Source of the DNA: Oscillospiraceae bacterium | Lineage (GTDB): Bacteria > Bacillota > Clostridia > Oscillospirales > Acutalibacteraceae | Length of the DNA: 17,819 bases | NCBI GenBank assembly: GCA_019417045.1 | Contig: DXWE01000003.1 | Coordinates: 1-17,819, forward strand | Direction: 5' to 3' | Shown: in pieces, positions 8,728 to 15,749 of the stretch | Layout: each line of letters starts with the position of its first letter | Numbering within the stretch: position 1 is the stretch's first letter | The notes under the pieces: model-generated | Told to the model about the DNA's origin: nothing | The model's database searches: none | Seen by the model: the letters and a program-made list of their open reading frames with translations, nothing else | Position numbers and translations under genes: made by a program

Positions 8728-9467
8728 AAACGGTGGCGGTGATTCCCGCGCGCTATGGATCGAGCCGGTTTTTGGGGAAGCCCCTGGCCGACATCTGCGG
8801 CCGGCCGATGATCTGGTGGGTATATACCCAGGTCAGCCGGTCCCAACGGATTGAAAACGTGTATGTGGCGACGGACAGCGGGGAGATCCGGAAGGTGTGC
8901 GAACAGTATGGGCTTGCCTGCGTCATGACCTCGGAAGCCCACCGCACCAGCACCGAGCGGCTGTACGAGGTGGCGGGGAAAATCCCGGCGGACGTCTATG
9001 TCTGTGTCAACGGGGACGAGCCACTGATCGACCCGGCGGTGGTCGAGCGGGTGATCCCGGAAACGCCGGAGGGCTTTTTCGCAGCCAACCTGATGACGAA
9101 GATCCACACGCCGGCCGAGGCGGTGGACGAGACCAACATCAAGGTGGTCACCGACCGGCAGGGCCATGCGCTGTTTTTCTCCCGCAGTCCGATCCCGCAC
9201 CCGAAGGCGAGCCTCGCATTCGACTATTATAAGCATCTCGGGGTACTGGCCTATTCTCCCGAAGCGCTGCGCTTTTTCGCGCAGACGGAGAAGGGGCCGA
9301 TCGAGGCGGTGGAGGACATCAACGAACTGCGGTTTGTCGAAAACGGCAAGCCCCTTAGGATGATTCCGGTGGAGACGCGCACCCTCTCGGTGGACACGCC
9401 GAAGGATCTGGAGTTTGTGCGGGCCGTGGTGAGGGACAGGCTCGAGAGAGGAGAGATCGTGCTGTGA
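8724..9467 (+). CDS. CMP-Kdo synthetase-like cytidylyltransferase (KdsB family)
   Basis: 247 aa, the usual KdsB length. The family transfers CMP from CTP onto a 3-deoxy-2-ulosonic acid. Family blocks visible in order: IPARYGSSRFLGKPL (7-21; CTP binding), ATDSGEI (49-55), MTSEAHRTSTERLYEV (68-83; KdsB usually has SGT before ER), VNGDEPLID (95-103; VQGDEP in KdsB), NIKVVTDRQGHALFFSRSPIP (in 138-158), KHLGVLAY (170-177), ELRFVENG (201-208) and SVDTPKDLE (222-230). The two metal-binding acids D98 and D224 are kept. The small changes in the sugar-binding blocks leave room for a substrate other than Kdo. The ATG overlaps the previous stop as ATGA, with GGAGG at 8711-8715. With no lipid A genes nearby, the product most likely goes into the exported polymer. 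No KdsA or NeuB synthase is visible in the window. Confidence 0.88.
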   Translation: MKTVAVIPARYGSSRFLGKPLADICGRPMIWWVYTQVSRSQRIENVYVATDSGEIRKVCEQYGLACVMTSEAHRTSTERLYEVAGKIPADVYVCVNGDEPLIDPAVVERVIPETPEGFFAANLMTKIHTPAEAVDETNIKVVTDRQGHALFFSRSPIPHPKASLAFDYYKHLGVLAYSPEALRFFAQTEKGPIEAVEDINELRFVENGKPLRMIPVETRTLSVDTPKDLEFVRAVVRDRLERGEIVL

Positions 9468-11071
9468 GCATTCAGGTTTTGGACTGTACCCTGCGGGACG
9501 GCGGCTATATCAACGACTGGCGGTTTGGCAAGAAGACCATCCGCTCTATCCTCGACCGGCTTGACCGGGCGCATATCGACATCATCGAGTGCGGATTTCT
9601 GACCGGCTCCCCGACCGAGGAGGGCTGTTCTCTGTTCCCGGGGGTGGAGGCACTCGAAGAGGTACTGCCCCGGCGGGAGAGAAACGCGCTGTTTGTGGCG
9701 ATGATCGCGATCGGGGAGAAGGAGCTCGACCCCTCCCGCCTGGCTCCCTGTGACGGACGCAGCATCGGCGGGATCCGGCTGACCTTCCACAAGCGGGAGA
9801 TCGATCAGGCGATCGAATGGGCCGGGATCATCATGGAAAAGGGGTACAAGGTGTTCATGCAGCCGGTGGGAACCGTCTTTTACAGCGATATGGAACTGCT
9901 TTCACTGGTGGAGAGGATGAACCGGCTGCACCCGTACGCATTTTACATTGTGGACACGCTCGGCAGCATGTATCGCAACGAGGTGTCCCACCGGTTTTAT
10001 CTCATTGACGAGAATCTCCATCCGGATATCCACCTCGGGTTCCACGGGCACAACAACCTGCAGTTGGCCTTCTCCAATGCGCAGGTGCTCGGCAAGATTC
10101 AGACCAAGCGCACGCTGATCCTCGACTCCTCGGTCTACGGGATGGGGCGGGGCGCCGGCAACCTGCCGACCGAGCTCATCACCCAGTATATCAACCGGAA
10201 GATCGAGTCCCGCTATGACGTGACGCTCGTGATGGACATCTATGACGAATATATCGCGCCGATCCGCAGGGAACATGAATGGGGATACACAATGCCCTAC
10301 CACATTGCGGCGAGCCACGTCTGTCACCCGAATTACGCGACCTATCTGCTCAACAAACAGACACTCACCATGAAAGATATCGAGCGGATCATCCAGTCTA
10401 TCCCCGGGGAAAACCGGATTCTCTATGACAAACAGCTGATCGAGCGGCTGTATACGCAGTTCCAGAGCCGGAAGATCGACGACCGCGCAGCGGTAGAGGA
10501 GATCTCCGGGCTGATAGGCGGCAAAAAGGTGTTGCTGCTCGCCCCCGGCAAGAGCATTCTCACCGAGTACGACACGATCCTGGCGTTTGAGGAACGCGAA
10601 CAGCCGTATGTGATCTCGGTCAACTTCGTAGATCCCAAATTCGGCATGCATGCCTGTTTTGTCAGCAACCACAAGCGGATGGATATCATCGGGCAGGAGC
10701 TGCACTATTTGAAGGAAGTGCGGCCGATTTTGACCTCCAACATCCCCGTGGAGGACGGGGAGGGCTGGCTGTATGTGGACTATGAAAACTATGTCAACGA
10801 CGACGACATGGTCTCGGACAACGCCGGCCTGATGCTGCTCCGGCTGCTGCGGCGGTGCGGGGCCAGAGAGGTGTATCTCGCGGGCTTCGACGGGTTCCAT
10901 CTGCGGCACAACGGCGACTACTACAGCCGGGAGCTGATCCTCAAGGTCAACGAGGCGGAGGTACACGAAAAACAAAACCGCATCCGCCGGCAACTGCGCG
11001 AGCTGTCCTCGGAAATGCGGCTGACGTTTTTGACCCCCTCTGTCTATGAACAGGAGGAGGACCATGTATAA
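9464..11071 (+). CDS. DRE-TIM metallolyase (pyruvate-aldolase-like) with extra C-terminal domain
   Basis: 535 aa. Residues 1 to about 300 form an HMG-CoA-lyase-like TIM barrel of the DRE-TIM family: DCTLRDGGYIN (7-17, with the R-D pair and metal Asp), the metal-binding HGHN (194-197) in LGFHGHNNLQ, and GMGRGAGN (226-233), close to the 4-hydroxy-2-oxovalerate aldolase loop. The family makes or breaks C-C bonds next to a pyruvate or acyl enolate. Residues about 350-525 are a separate Rossmann-like domain: KKVLLLAPGKSI (354-365), VISVNF (383-388), FVSNHKR (399-405) and EVYLAGFDGF (469-478). These recall DUF115/MptE-like or GT42-type proteins (tentative). The start is GTG in a GTGA overlap with the cytidylyltransferase stop, with AGAGAGGAGAGA at 9445-9456. 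Its place beside a KdsB homologue suggests it builds the 3-deoxy-ulosonic acid from pyruvate and an aldehyde (inference). Confidence 0.82.
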   Translation: MSIQVLDCTLRDGGYINDWRFGKKTIRSILDRLDRAHIDIIECGFLTGSPTEEGCSLFPGVEALEEVLPRRERNALFVAMIAIGEKELDPSRLAPCDGRSIGGIRLTFHKREIDQAIEWAGIIMEKGYKVFMQPVGTVFYSDMELLSLVERMNRLHPYAFYIVDTLGSMYRNEVSHRFYLIDENLHPDIHLGFHGHNNLQLAFSNAQVLGKIQTKRTLILDSSVYGMGRGAGNLPTELITQYINRKIESRYDVTLVMDIYDEYIAPIRREHEWGYTMPYHIAASHVCHPNYATYLLNKQTLTMKDIERIIQSIPGENRILYDKQLIERLYTQFQSRKIDDRAAVEEISGLIGGKKVLLLAPGKSILTEYDTILAFEEREQPYVISVNFVDPKFGMHACFVSNHKRMDIIGQELHYLKEVRPILTSNIPVEDGEGWLYVDYENYVNDDDMVSDNAGLMLLRLLRRCGAREVYLAGFDGFHLRHNGDYYSRELILKVNEAEVHEKQNRIRRQLRELSSEMRLTFLTPSVYEQEEDHV

Positions 11072-11729
11072 CTGTGTGCTGTTTGACATGGACGGCACCC
11101 TGGTGGATTCCTATCCGGGGATCTTCCATGCCTATGAGCAGACGCTGCGGGAGATGAACCGGCCGTTTGGCGGCGATTCCTTTGTCCGTCGGGCGATCGG
11201 TGCGCCGCTGCCGTGGGTATTCCGCGAGCTGTGCGGGCTGGACGAGGCCGAGACGGCAGAGGCGGTGCGGCGGTACCGGGACTGTTACGCACGGCAGGGC
11301 CAGCGGGAGGCCGCGGCGTATGCGGGTATCGCCGACGCGCTGCGGCAGCTGCGGCAGGCCGGCCGGCGGCTCGGGGTCGCCACCCTCAAAAAGGAGGCAT
11401 TCGCCGCAGAGATTCTCGAGCGTCTGGGGCTGCTGGCCTGTTTTGACGCGGTGTGCGGGGCGGATGGAGACGACCGGCAGACAAAGGCGGATCTGATCCG
11501 CCGCTGCCTGCGGCGCACGGGGAACCGCCCGGAGGAGACCATCCTCGTCGGGGACAGTGTGTTCGATGCCGCCGGTGCGCAGGAGGCAGGCGTCGCCTGC
11601 CTGGCGGTGACCTATGGATTCGGGTTCCAGACACCGGAGGAACGCGCCCATCCGGCGGTCGTTCTGACGGCGGACACCCCGGCGGACATCGTCAGACAGC
11701 TGCTGCCGGCGGGAGGGCAAAAAGCATGA
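11064..11729 (+). CDS. HAD-family phosphatase (Gph/NanP-like)
   Basis: 221 aa, a typical length for a C1-capped HAD phosphatase. Motif I is LFDMDGTLVDS (6-16) with D8 and the general acid D10. The helical cap spans about 17-85. The motif II Thr is T107 in GVATLKK, the motif III Lys is K141, and motif IV is GDSVFDAAGAQEAG (163-176). The full catalytic set argues for an active phosphomonoesterase. Standard Kdo and sialic acid routes need a phosphatase (KdsC, NanP) before CMP activation, so this enzyme may remove the phosphate from the aldolase product or its aldehyde precursor (inference). The ATG at 11064 was chosen because AGGAGG (11052-11057) sits 6 nt upstream; the in-frame ATG at 11046 has no such site. 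It overlaps the aldolase gene by 8 nt. A general phosphoglycolate or pyrophosphatase role remains possible. Confidence 0.87.
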   Translation: MYNCVLFDMDGTLVDSYPGIFHAYEQTLREMNRPFGGDSFVRRAIGAPLPWVFRELCGLDEAETAEAVRRYRDCYARQGQREAAAYAGIADALRQLRQAGRRLGVATLKKEAFAAEILERLGLLACFDAVCGADGDDRQTKADLIRRCLRRTGNRPEETILVGDSVFDAAGAQEAGVACLAVTYGFGFQTPEERAHPAVVLTADTPADIVRQLLPAGGQKA

Positions 11730-12997
11730 GCAGACGGGCCAAACGTATTGTGTGGATCGTGCTGGCGGTGATGGCGGCCATCGCCGTGGCTGCCGCGGGG
11801 GTGGCGATCTATTACACCCGAATCCTGAAGGACACACTCGATCGGGTGACATCCCCGGAGGAGACACAGAGCGTCTATGCCGTCTATGTGCTGCAGGAGG
11901 ACGCCGCGCAGACGATCGGCGACACGGCCGGCTACCCCTATGGCGTCACCCGCAGCGACGCGGACTGGGAGAGACAGGAACAGGCGCTGCTGCGGCTGGA
12001 GGAGGGGCTGGGAGCGGTGCCCGCCGTCACGGAGTACGCCGATTTGTTTGCGCTGGCGGATGCGCTGCGGCAGCAGGAGTGCCGCGCCGTGCTGTTCAAC
12101 GAGGCGTATCGGGACAGCCTGGCGGAGACGGCGGGATATGAGTGGACGCAGGCCGGTCTGCGCCGGCTGGACACCTATGCTTTTTCCCATGAGGACGATG
12201 TGGTCTGGGAGGTTCCAAACGACCTGCCGGAGACGTTTGTGGCGTATATCAGCGGGATCGACACCTATGGCGGGCTCTCCGCGCGCTCCCGCAGCGACGT
12301 CAACATTCTCGCCGCCGTCAACACCCGCACCAGACAGCTGTGCCTGGTGGCGACGCCCCGGGACTTTTATGTGAAGTTTGCCGCGTCCAAGGGCCAAAAG
12401 GACAAGCTCACCCACGCGGGAATCTACGGGGTGGCCAATTCCGTGGACGCGCTCGAACGGCTGTACGGGGTGGAGATCGACTATTATGTGCGCCTCAATT
12501 TCAGCGGGTTTGTCCAGATCATCGACGCACTCGGCGGGATTGAGGTGTATTCGGAATATGACTTCACGGTGGAGAACATCCGCGAGTACCACCGGGGGAT
12601 CAACCAGCTGACCGGGCTGGAGGCACTGGCCTTTGCCCGGGAGCGGTACAGCTTTCCGAGCGGGGATTACCAGCGCGCCAAAAACCAGATGGAGGTGATC
12701 CGGGCGGTGGTGCAGAAATGCGCCTCCCCGGCGATCCTGAAGAATTACCGGTCGGTGATGGAGGCCATCGCCGGCAATGTCGAGACCAATATGCCGCAGG
12801 ATCAGATCCTGTCGCTGGTGCGGGCACAGCTGGCCTCTGGGGGAGAGTGGGGGATCTCCACCCAAACCGTGTCGGGGACCAGCGCCTATCGGGAGACCTA
12901 TTCCATGCCGGGTCATGAGTTATATGTGATCCTGCCGGATCCGCAGTCGGTGGAAGCGGCCAAAAACAGCCTGCAGGCGGTGAGATCAGCAGGCTGA
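11726..12997 (+). CDS. LytR-CpsA-Psr (LCP) family cell-wall glycopolymer ligase
   Basis: 423 aa, a membrane-anchored extracytoplasmic enzyme. It has a short basic N-terminus, one transmembrane helix (about 9-29), an accessory extracellular domain (about 48-165), then the LCP catalytic domain (about 168-330). LCP hallmarks are RSRSDVNILAAV (187-198), VATPRDFYV (208-216), LTHAGIYG (228-235), and ARERYSFPSGDYQRAKNQ (304-321) with its pyrophosphate-binding arginines. LCP proteins move lipid-linked glycopolymers such as wall teichoic acid or capsule onto peptidoglycan. As the last gene of the operon, it indicates that the polymer is attached to the wall. The ATG at 11726 overlaps the previous stop as ATGA and has GGGAGG at 11711-11716; a longer in-frame start inside the HAD gene was rejected. 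A terminator follows about 80 nt downstream. Confidence 0.93.
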   Translation: MSRRAKRIVWIVLAVMAAIAVAAAGVAIYYTRILKDTLDRVTSPEETQSVYAVYVLQEDAAQTIGDTAGYPYGVTRSDADWERQEQALLRLEEGLGAVPAVTEYADLFALADALRQQECRAVLFNEAYRDSLAETAGYEWTQAGLRRLDTYAFSHEDDVVWEVPNDLPETFVAYISGIDTYGGLSARSRSDVNILAAVNTRTRQLCLVATPRDFYVKFAASKGQKDKLTHAGIYGVANSVDALERLYGVEIDYYVRLNFSGFVQIIDALGGIEVYSEYDFTVENIREYHRGINQLTGLEALAFARERYSFPSGDYQRAKNQMEVIRAVVQKCASPAILKNYRSVMEAIAGNVETNMPQDQILSLVRAQLASGGEWGISTQTVSGTSAYRETYSMPGHELYVILPDPQSVEAAKNSLQAVRSAG

Positions 12998-13078
12998 GCG
13001 GCGGGAAGAGCCCGGGCGCCCCCTGCTAATAGGAAAGCCGGGACGGATCTCGACGGAAAGCAAGGACAAATCCCGATG

Positions 13079-13121
13079 AAAAAAGAGGGGCCGGCGTGGG
13101 ATGTGCCGGCCCCTCTTTTTT
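13079..13121. terminator. Bidirectional intrinsic terminator between convergent operons
   Basis: A perfect 17-bp inverted repeat runs AAAAAAGAGGGGCCGGC (13079-13095), a 9-nt loop, then GCCGGCCCCTCTTTTTT (13105-13121). The GC-rich stem is flanked by A6 on the left and T6 on the right, so it reads as a Rho-independent terminator on both strands. It sits about 80 nt after the LCP ligase stop and about 50 nt beyond the end of the leftward DUF47 gene, closing both transcripts. Confidence 0.93.
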
Positions 13122-13133
13122 GACAGATCTTTT

Positions 13134-13167
13134 GCCCACCGGCCGGACAGTCGTCCGGCCGGTGGGC
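13134..13167. repeat. Perfect 15-bp GC-rich inverted repeat after the DUF47 stop
   Basis: GCCCACCGGCCGGAC (13134-13148) and its exact complement (13153-13167) flank a 4-nt loop AGTC. The repeat starts 5 nt past the stop codon of the leftward DUF47 gene. On that strand it is followed by AAAAGATC rather than a T tract, so it is not a classical terminator. It may protect the transcript's 3' end or aid the adjacent bidirectional terminator (inference). Confidence 0.75.
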
Positions 13168-13172
13168 GCAGG

Positions 13173-13796
13173 TCAGTTGTTTTTCATCATGGTGCTCTCC
13201 ACCGTGTCGGCCACATGCTCGCAGGTGTCCATGCATTTTTCCAGATAAATATAGATCTCCCGCCAGGCGATCACCTCAAGCGGGTCCTGGCTGGTGCTGT
13301 GCAGCTGGTACATACAGTCGATAAACAGCTTGTCCGCCTCTTCCTCCAGCGTGTTGATATGCACAATGTGGTCGTGAATGTGTTTCGACCGCTTGAAATC
13401 CGCAAATTCCCGCATCAGCTCCCGCACCTCTTCACAGCAGCGGATCAGCACGTCCACCAGTTCCAGTGCATCGTCGCGGATCCGGGAGATGCGATTATAG
13501 TAAATCTTGATCAGCACATCCTCGATCTGGTCGGTCATATCGTCGAGGTTCTGGCTCACCTGGATGATATCCTCCCGCTCAATGGGCGTGATAAAGGCCT
13601 TGACGAGGGTGTTGAGAAGCTCGTGCTTTTTACCGTCCGCCGCGTGCTCCACCTCGTGGATTTCATCCAGCCTTTCGGACAGGGACACCTGGTCAAAATT
13701 GCTCATGGTATCCTTGAGCAGGTAGGCCGCCTGGCAGGAATACTCGGCACAGTCAATGAAATTCTGAAAGTAATAGGAATCCTGTTTCTTGGACAT
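13173..13796 (-). CDS. DUF47/PhoU-like putative phosphate transport regulator
   Basis: 207 aa, all-helical and soluble, without membrane segments. The pattern NFIDCAEYSCQAAYLLKD near the N-terminus, the E-V-E-H-x-A-D block (about 47-53) and FITPIEREDIIQVSQNLDDM (about 67-86) match the DUF47 family of PhoU-related proteins (TIGR00153 type). Members are usually encoded next to PiT phosphate transporters and are thought to modulate them, as here. The start was placed at the ATG at 13796 because GGAGGAGA (complement of 13801-13808) lies just upstream; the in-frame ATG 42 nt further upstream lacks such a site and would overlap the transporter gene. The gap to the transporter gene is 28 nt, so both should share one transcript. 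The exact regulatory effect is not established. Confidence 0.9.
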   Translation of the reverse strand: MSKKQDSYYFQNFIDCAEYSCQAAYLLKDTMSNFDQVSLSERLDEIHEVEHAADGKKHELLNTLVKAFITPIEREDIIQVSQNLDDMTDQIEDVLIKIYYNRISRIRDDALELVDVLIRCCEEVRELMREFADFKRSKHIHDHIVHINTLEEEADKLFIDCMYQLHSTSQDPLEVIAWREIYIYLEKCMDTCEHVADTVESTMMKNN

Positions 13797-13824
13797 GGTT
13801 TCTCCTCCATCCGTATACTCTCTG

Positions 13825-14877
13825 TCAGAAAATGGCAATAAACAACTTTGCCACCAGGAAGCTGATGAGGCCGCAGCCCGGGAAGGTGAAGATCCAGGTG
13901 AGCATCATGTCCTTCACGACCCCCAGGTTGATGGCGGAGAGCCGCCGGACAGCCCCCACCCCCATGATGGCGCTCGTCTTGGTGTGCGTGGTGGAGACGG
14001 GGATCCCGAACAGACTGGAGTACAGCAGGCAGAAGGCCGCCGCCAAATCGGCGGAGAACCCCTGGTATTTCTCCAGCTTGACCATGTCCACACCGACGGA
14101 TTTGATGATTTTTTCCCCGCCCACACTGGTGCCGGCGGCCATGATGACGCTGCAGATCAGCATCAGCCAGACGGGGATGGAAATGCCGCTGACGCTGCCC
14201 TGGCCATGGGAAAAGGCGATACCCAAAAACAAAACACCGATAAATTTCTGGCCGTCCTGGGCCCCATGCATAAAGCTCATGGCCGCTGCACCGAAGATCT
14301 GTGCACCCTTGAAAAAGCGGTTGGTCTTTCTCCGGTCCAGATTGCGGCAGAGAATCGTCACCAGCTTGCACACGATCCAGCCGGTCGCAAACCCCAGAAT
14401 CAGGCTCAGCGCCAGCCCGTAGAGCACCTTGGCCCACTCGTCCATGTTGATGCCGTCGATCCCGCCCTGCACGGCGATTGCGGCGCCGGACAGCCCGGCG
14501 ATCAGGCTGTGGCTCTCGCTGGTCGGTATGCCGAAATACGACGCCCCGACACTATATACCACAATAGAAAATAAAGCGGCACACAGGGCAATCAATGCCT
14601 CCTGTGTGTTGCCGCCAAAATCGACCATATTGCTGATGGTAGACGCCACAGAGCTGTTGATCTGTGTCATCACGAATACGCCCAGGAAATTGAAAATAGC
14701 GCTCATCCAGATGGCGCTGCGGATCCGCATACACCGCGTGGTGACGCAGGTGGCAATGGCATTGGGAGCGTCCGTCCAGCCGTTGACAAAAATCACGCCC
14801 AAAGTGAGCACGACCGTAATCAACAAGACAGGATTGGACACAATTCCCTCTAAAAACGCCGCAAATGAAATATCCAT
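13825..14877 (-). CDS. PiT-family inorganic phosphate transporter
   Basis: 350 aa with about nine or ten hydrophobic helices; an integral membrane symporter for inorganic phosphate (or metal-phosphate). The two inverted PiT repeats are visible: NGWTDAPNAIAT (32-43) with GIPTSESHSLIAG (116-128) in the first half, and MHGAQDGQKFIG (203-214) with GIPVSTTHTKTSAIMG (291-306) in the second. A central polar loop lies near 180-190. GGGTAGGGG just before the ATG at 14877 serves as ribosome binding site. Transcription should start at the promoter at 15037-15065, leaving a leader of roughly 150 nt. It pairs with the downstream DUF47 gene, the usual partner. Low-affinity phosphate uptake is the standard role for the family. 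Confidence 0.94.
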   Translation of the reverse strand: MDISFAAFLEGIVSNPVLLITVVLTLGVIFVNGWTDAPNAIATCVTTRCMRIRSAIWMSAIFNFLGVFVMTQINSSVASTISNMVDFGGNTQEALIALCAALFSIVVYSVGASYFGIPTSESHSLIAGLSGAAIAVQGGIDGINMDEWAKVLYGLALSLILGFATGWIVCKLVTILCRNLDRRKTNRFFKGAQIFGAAAMSFMHGAQDGQKFIGVLFLGIAFSHGQGSVSGISIPVWLMLICSVIMAAGTSVGGEKIIKSVGVDMVKLEKYQGFSADLAAAFCLLYSSLFGIPVSTTHTKTSAIMGVGAVRRLSAINLGVVKDMMLTWIFTFPGCGLISFLVAKLFIAIF

Positions 14878-15036
14878 ATACCCCTACCCACTACACATCC
14901 AGCGACAGGCCCACGGAAGACCGGTCCCGTGTTTTCATTTCCCTGAGCGATCAGCCCGGCCACCCGCCAGACCCGGGAAGGTACAAAGCTGCACGCACCC
15001 TTTGCCGTGCACTTCCCATCTGTTTTCACAAAATTT

Positions 15037-15065
15037 AGTGTAAAGCCTGTGTAAAAATAAGTCAA
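15037..15065 (-). promoter_or_regulatory. Sigma-A-type promoter for the phosphate transporter operon
   Basis: Read on the minus strand, TTGACT (15065-15060) is followed by exactly 17 nt and TACACT (15042-15037). Both hexamers are close to the consensus and the spacing is ideal. It points at the PiT gene with a leader of about 150 nt. The leader holds a small hairpin (TGCACG at 14990-14995 with CGTGCA at 15006-15011), but no recognised riboswitch or pho box. Confidence 0.8.
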
Positions 15066-15483
15066 GAGAGCCCCTGATGATTTGGCGATTTACATGAATA
15101 ACATACATATATTATATAAATTTTATTTTATTTATCCATATCAAATGGCGTAAAAACACAGGCAGAATAACCGGTCACCGATTGTAAGTGTTCGGACCGC
15201 GGCTCGTATTTGTCGCTTCGCCCCTGTACAGACCGAAGCCTTGCCCTCTGGCGCGTTGTCGGCCGGCAGATACGGACAATCGACAGCCCGCGGGAGACAG
15301 ACCCGTGGCATGCGCAACAGGGATGAGGACAATTGGCAAGTGTGAGGGAGCGTCCGGACATTCGACAAGCGTGCCCGGTGGATTATGGAAAAATTTGCAA
15401 AGCCCCTGCCTTGCGGATTTCCCATAAAAGGAGATACAACGAAAGTGGTCATGAGCGCGGGTTGCCCCGTATTGAGAAAAAAG
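15066..15483. other. Gene-free stretch of about 400 bases with no recognised content
   Basis: The left part (about 15070-15145) is strongly AT-rich, with ATATATTATATAAATTTTA-like sequence. The rest (about 15160-15470) returns to high GC with no AT-rich breaks. Short open frames occur on both strands, but none has a good ribosome binding site, protein-like composition or a recognisable motif, and some run into the tRNA. It did not match the structured RNAs looked for by eye (RNase P, tmRNA, SRP, 6S). It may be a decayed gene or an unrecognised small RNA. Confidence 0.5.
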
Positions 15484-15518
15484 AAAAACCTGCGACGAGC
15501 CATTCACTCATCGCAGGT
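15484..15518 (-). terminator. Intrinsic terminator of the tRNA-fMet transcript
   Basis: On the minus strand, ACCTGCGA (15518-15511) pairs with TCGCAGGT (15495-15488). The stem extends through one G-U and three more pairs to about 12 bp with a 7-nt loop. It is followed by TTTTTCTT, with further T-rich sequence to about 15476. It begins 2 nt after the CCA end of the tRNA. Confidence 0.88.
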
Positions 15519-15519
15519 A

Positions 15520-15596
<77 letters not shown>

Positions 15597-15615
15597 CTAT
15601 CTCCACTGCTTTTAT

Positions 15616-15644
15616 AGTATAGCGCATACTCAGAAAAAATGCAA
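15616..15644 (-). promoter_or_regulatory. Sigma-A-type promoter for tRNA-fMet
   Basis: On the minus strand, TTGCAT (15644-15639), a 17-nt spacer and TATACT (15621-15616) stand about 20 nt before the tRNA 5' end. The position fits a short precursor start a few bases downstream of the -10. Confidence 0.85.
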
Positions 15645-15698
15645 GCCCTTTTCCGGTATTTTCTATAAATAAATCTCCTCACTATCGGGGACAATCGC

Positions 15699-15727
15699 TT
15701 GCAATTCGACAGAGTTCGTGTTATTGT
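15699..15727 (+). promoter_or_regulatory. Putative sigma-A-type promoter for the XRE-type regulator gene
   Basis: TTGCAA (15699-15704), a 17-nt spacer and TATTGT (15722-15727) lie just before the regulator gene. A start about 7 nt downstream would leave a leader of only some 15 nt holding the ribosome binding site. It is divergent from the tRNA promoter, with about 55 nt between the two -35 boxes. Confidence 0.55.
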
Positions 15728-15749
15728 TAGTTTAAAAAGAGGTGATATC

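Noticed and set aside
8724..9467. Lipid A core (Gram-negative) interpretation of the KdsB homologue
   Set aside because: No lipid A, Lpt or Waa genes are nearby, while an LCP wall ligase and Gram-positive-type signals are present.
9902..11098. A 398-codon open frame on the minus strand
   Set aside because: It is antisense to the aldolase gene, whose catalytic motifs are intact; this is a shadow of GC-rich coding sequence.
11453..11725. Longer N-terminus for the LCP protein
   Set aside because: It overlaps the HAD gene in another frame; the ATG at 11726 gives the expected short basic N-terminus and transmembrane helix and has its own ribosome binding site.
13825..14877. Unusual PiT signature NGWTDAPNA
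   Set aside because: It looks like ordinary variation of the NGxxDxxNA motif seen in bacterial PiT transporters, and the other PiT motifs are intact.
14850..15065. A 71-codon open frame before the phosphate transporter on the minus strand
   Set aside because: It covers the promoter and leader, overlaps the transporter start, and has no ribosome binding site or protein motif.
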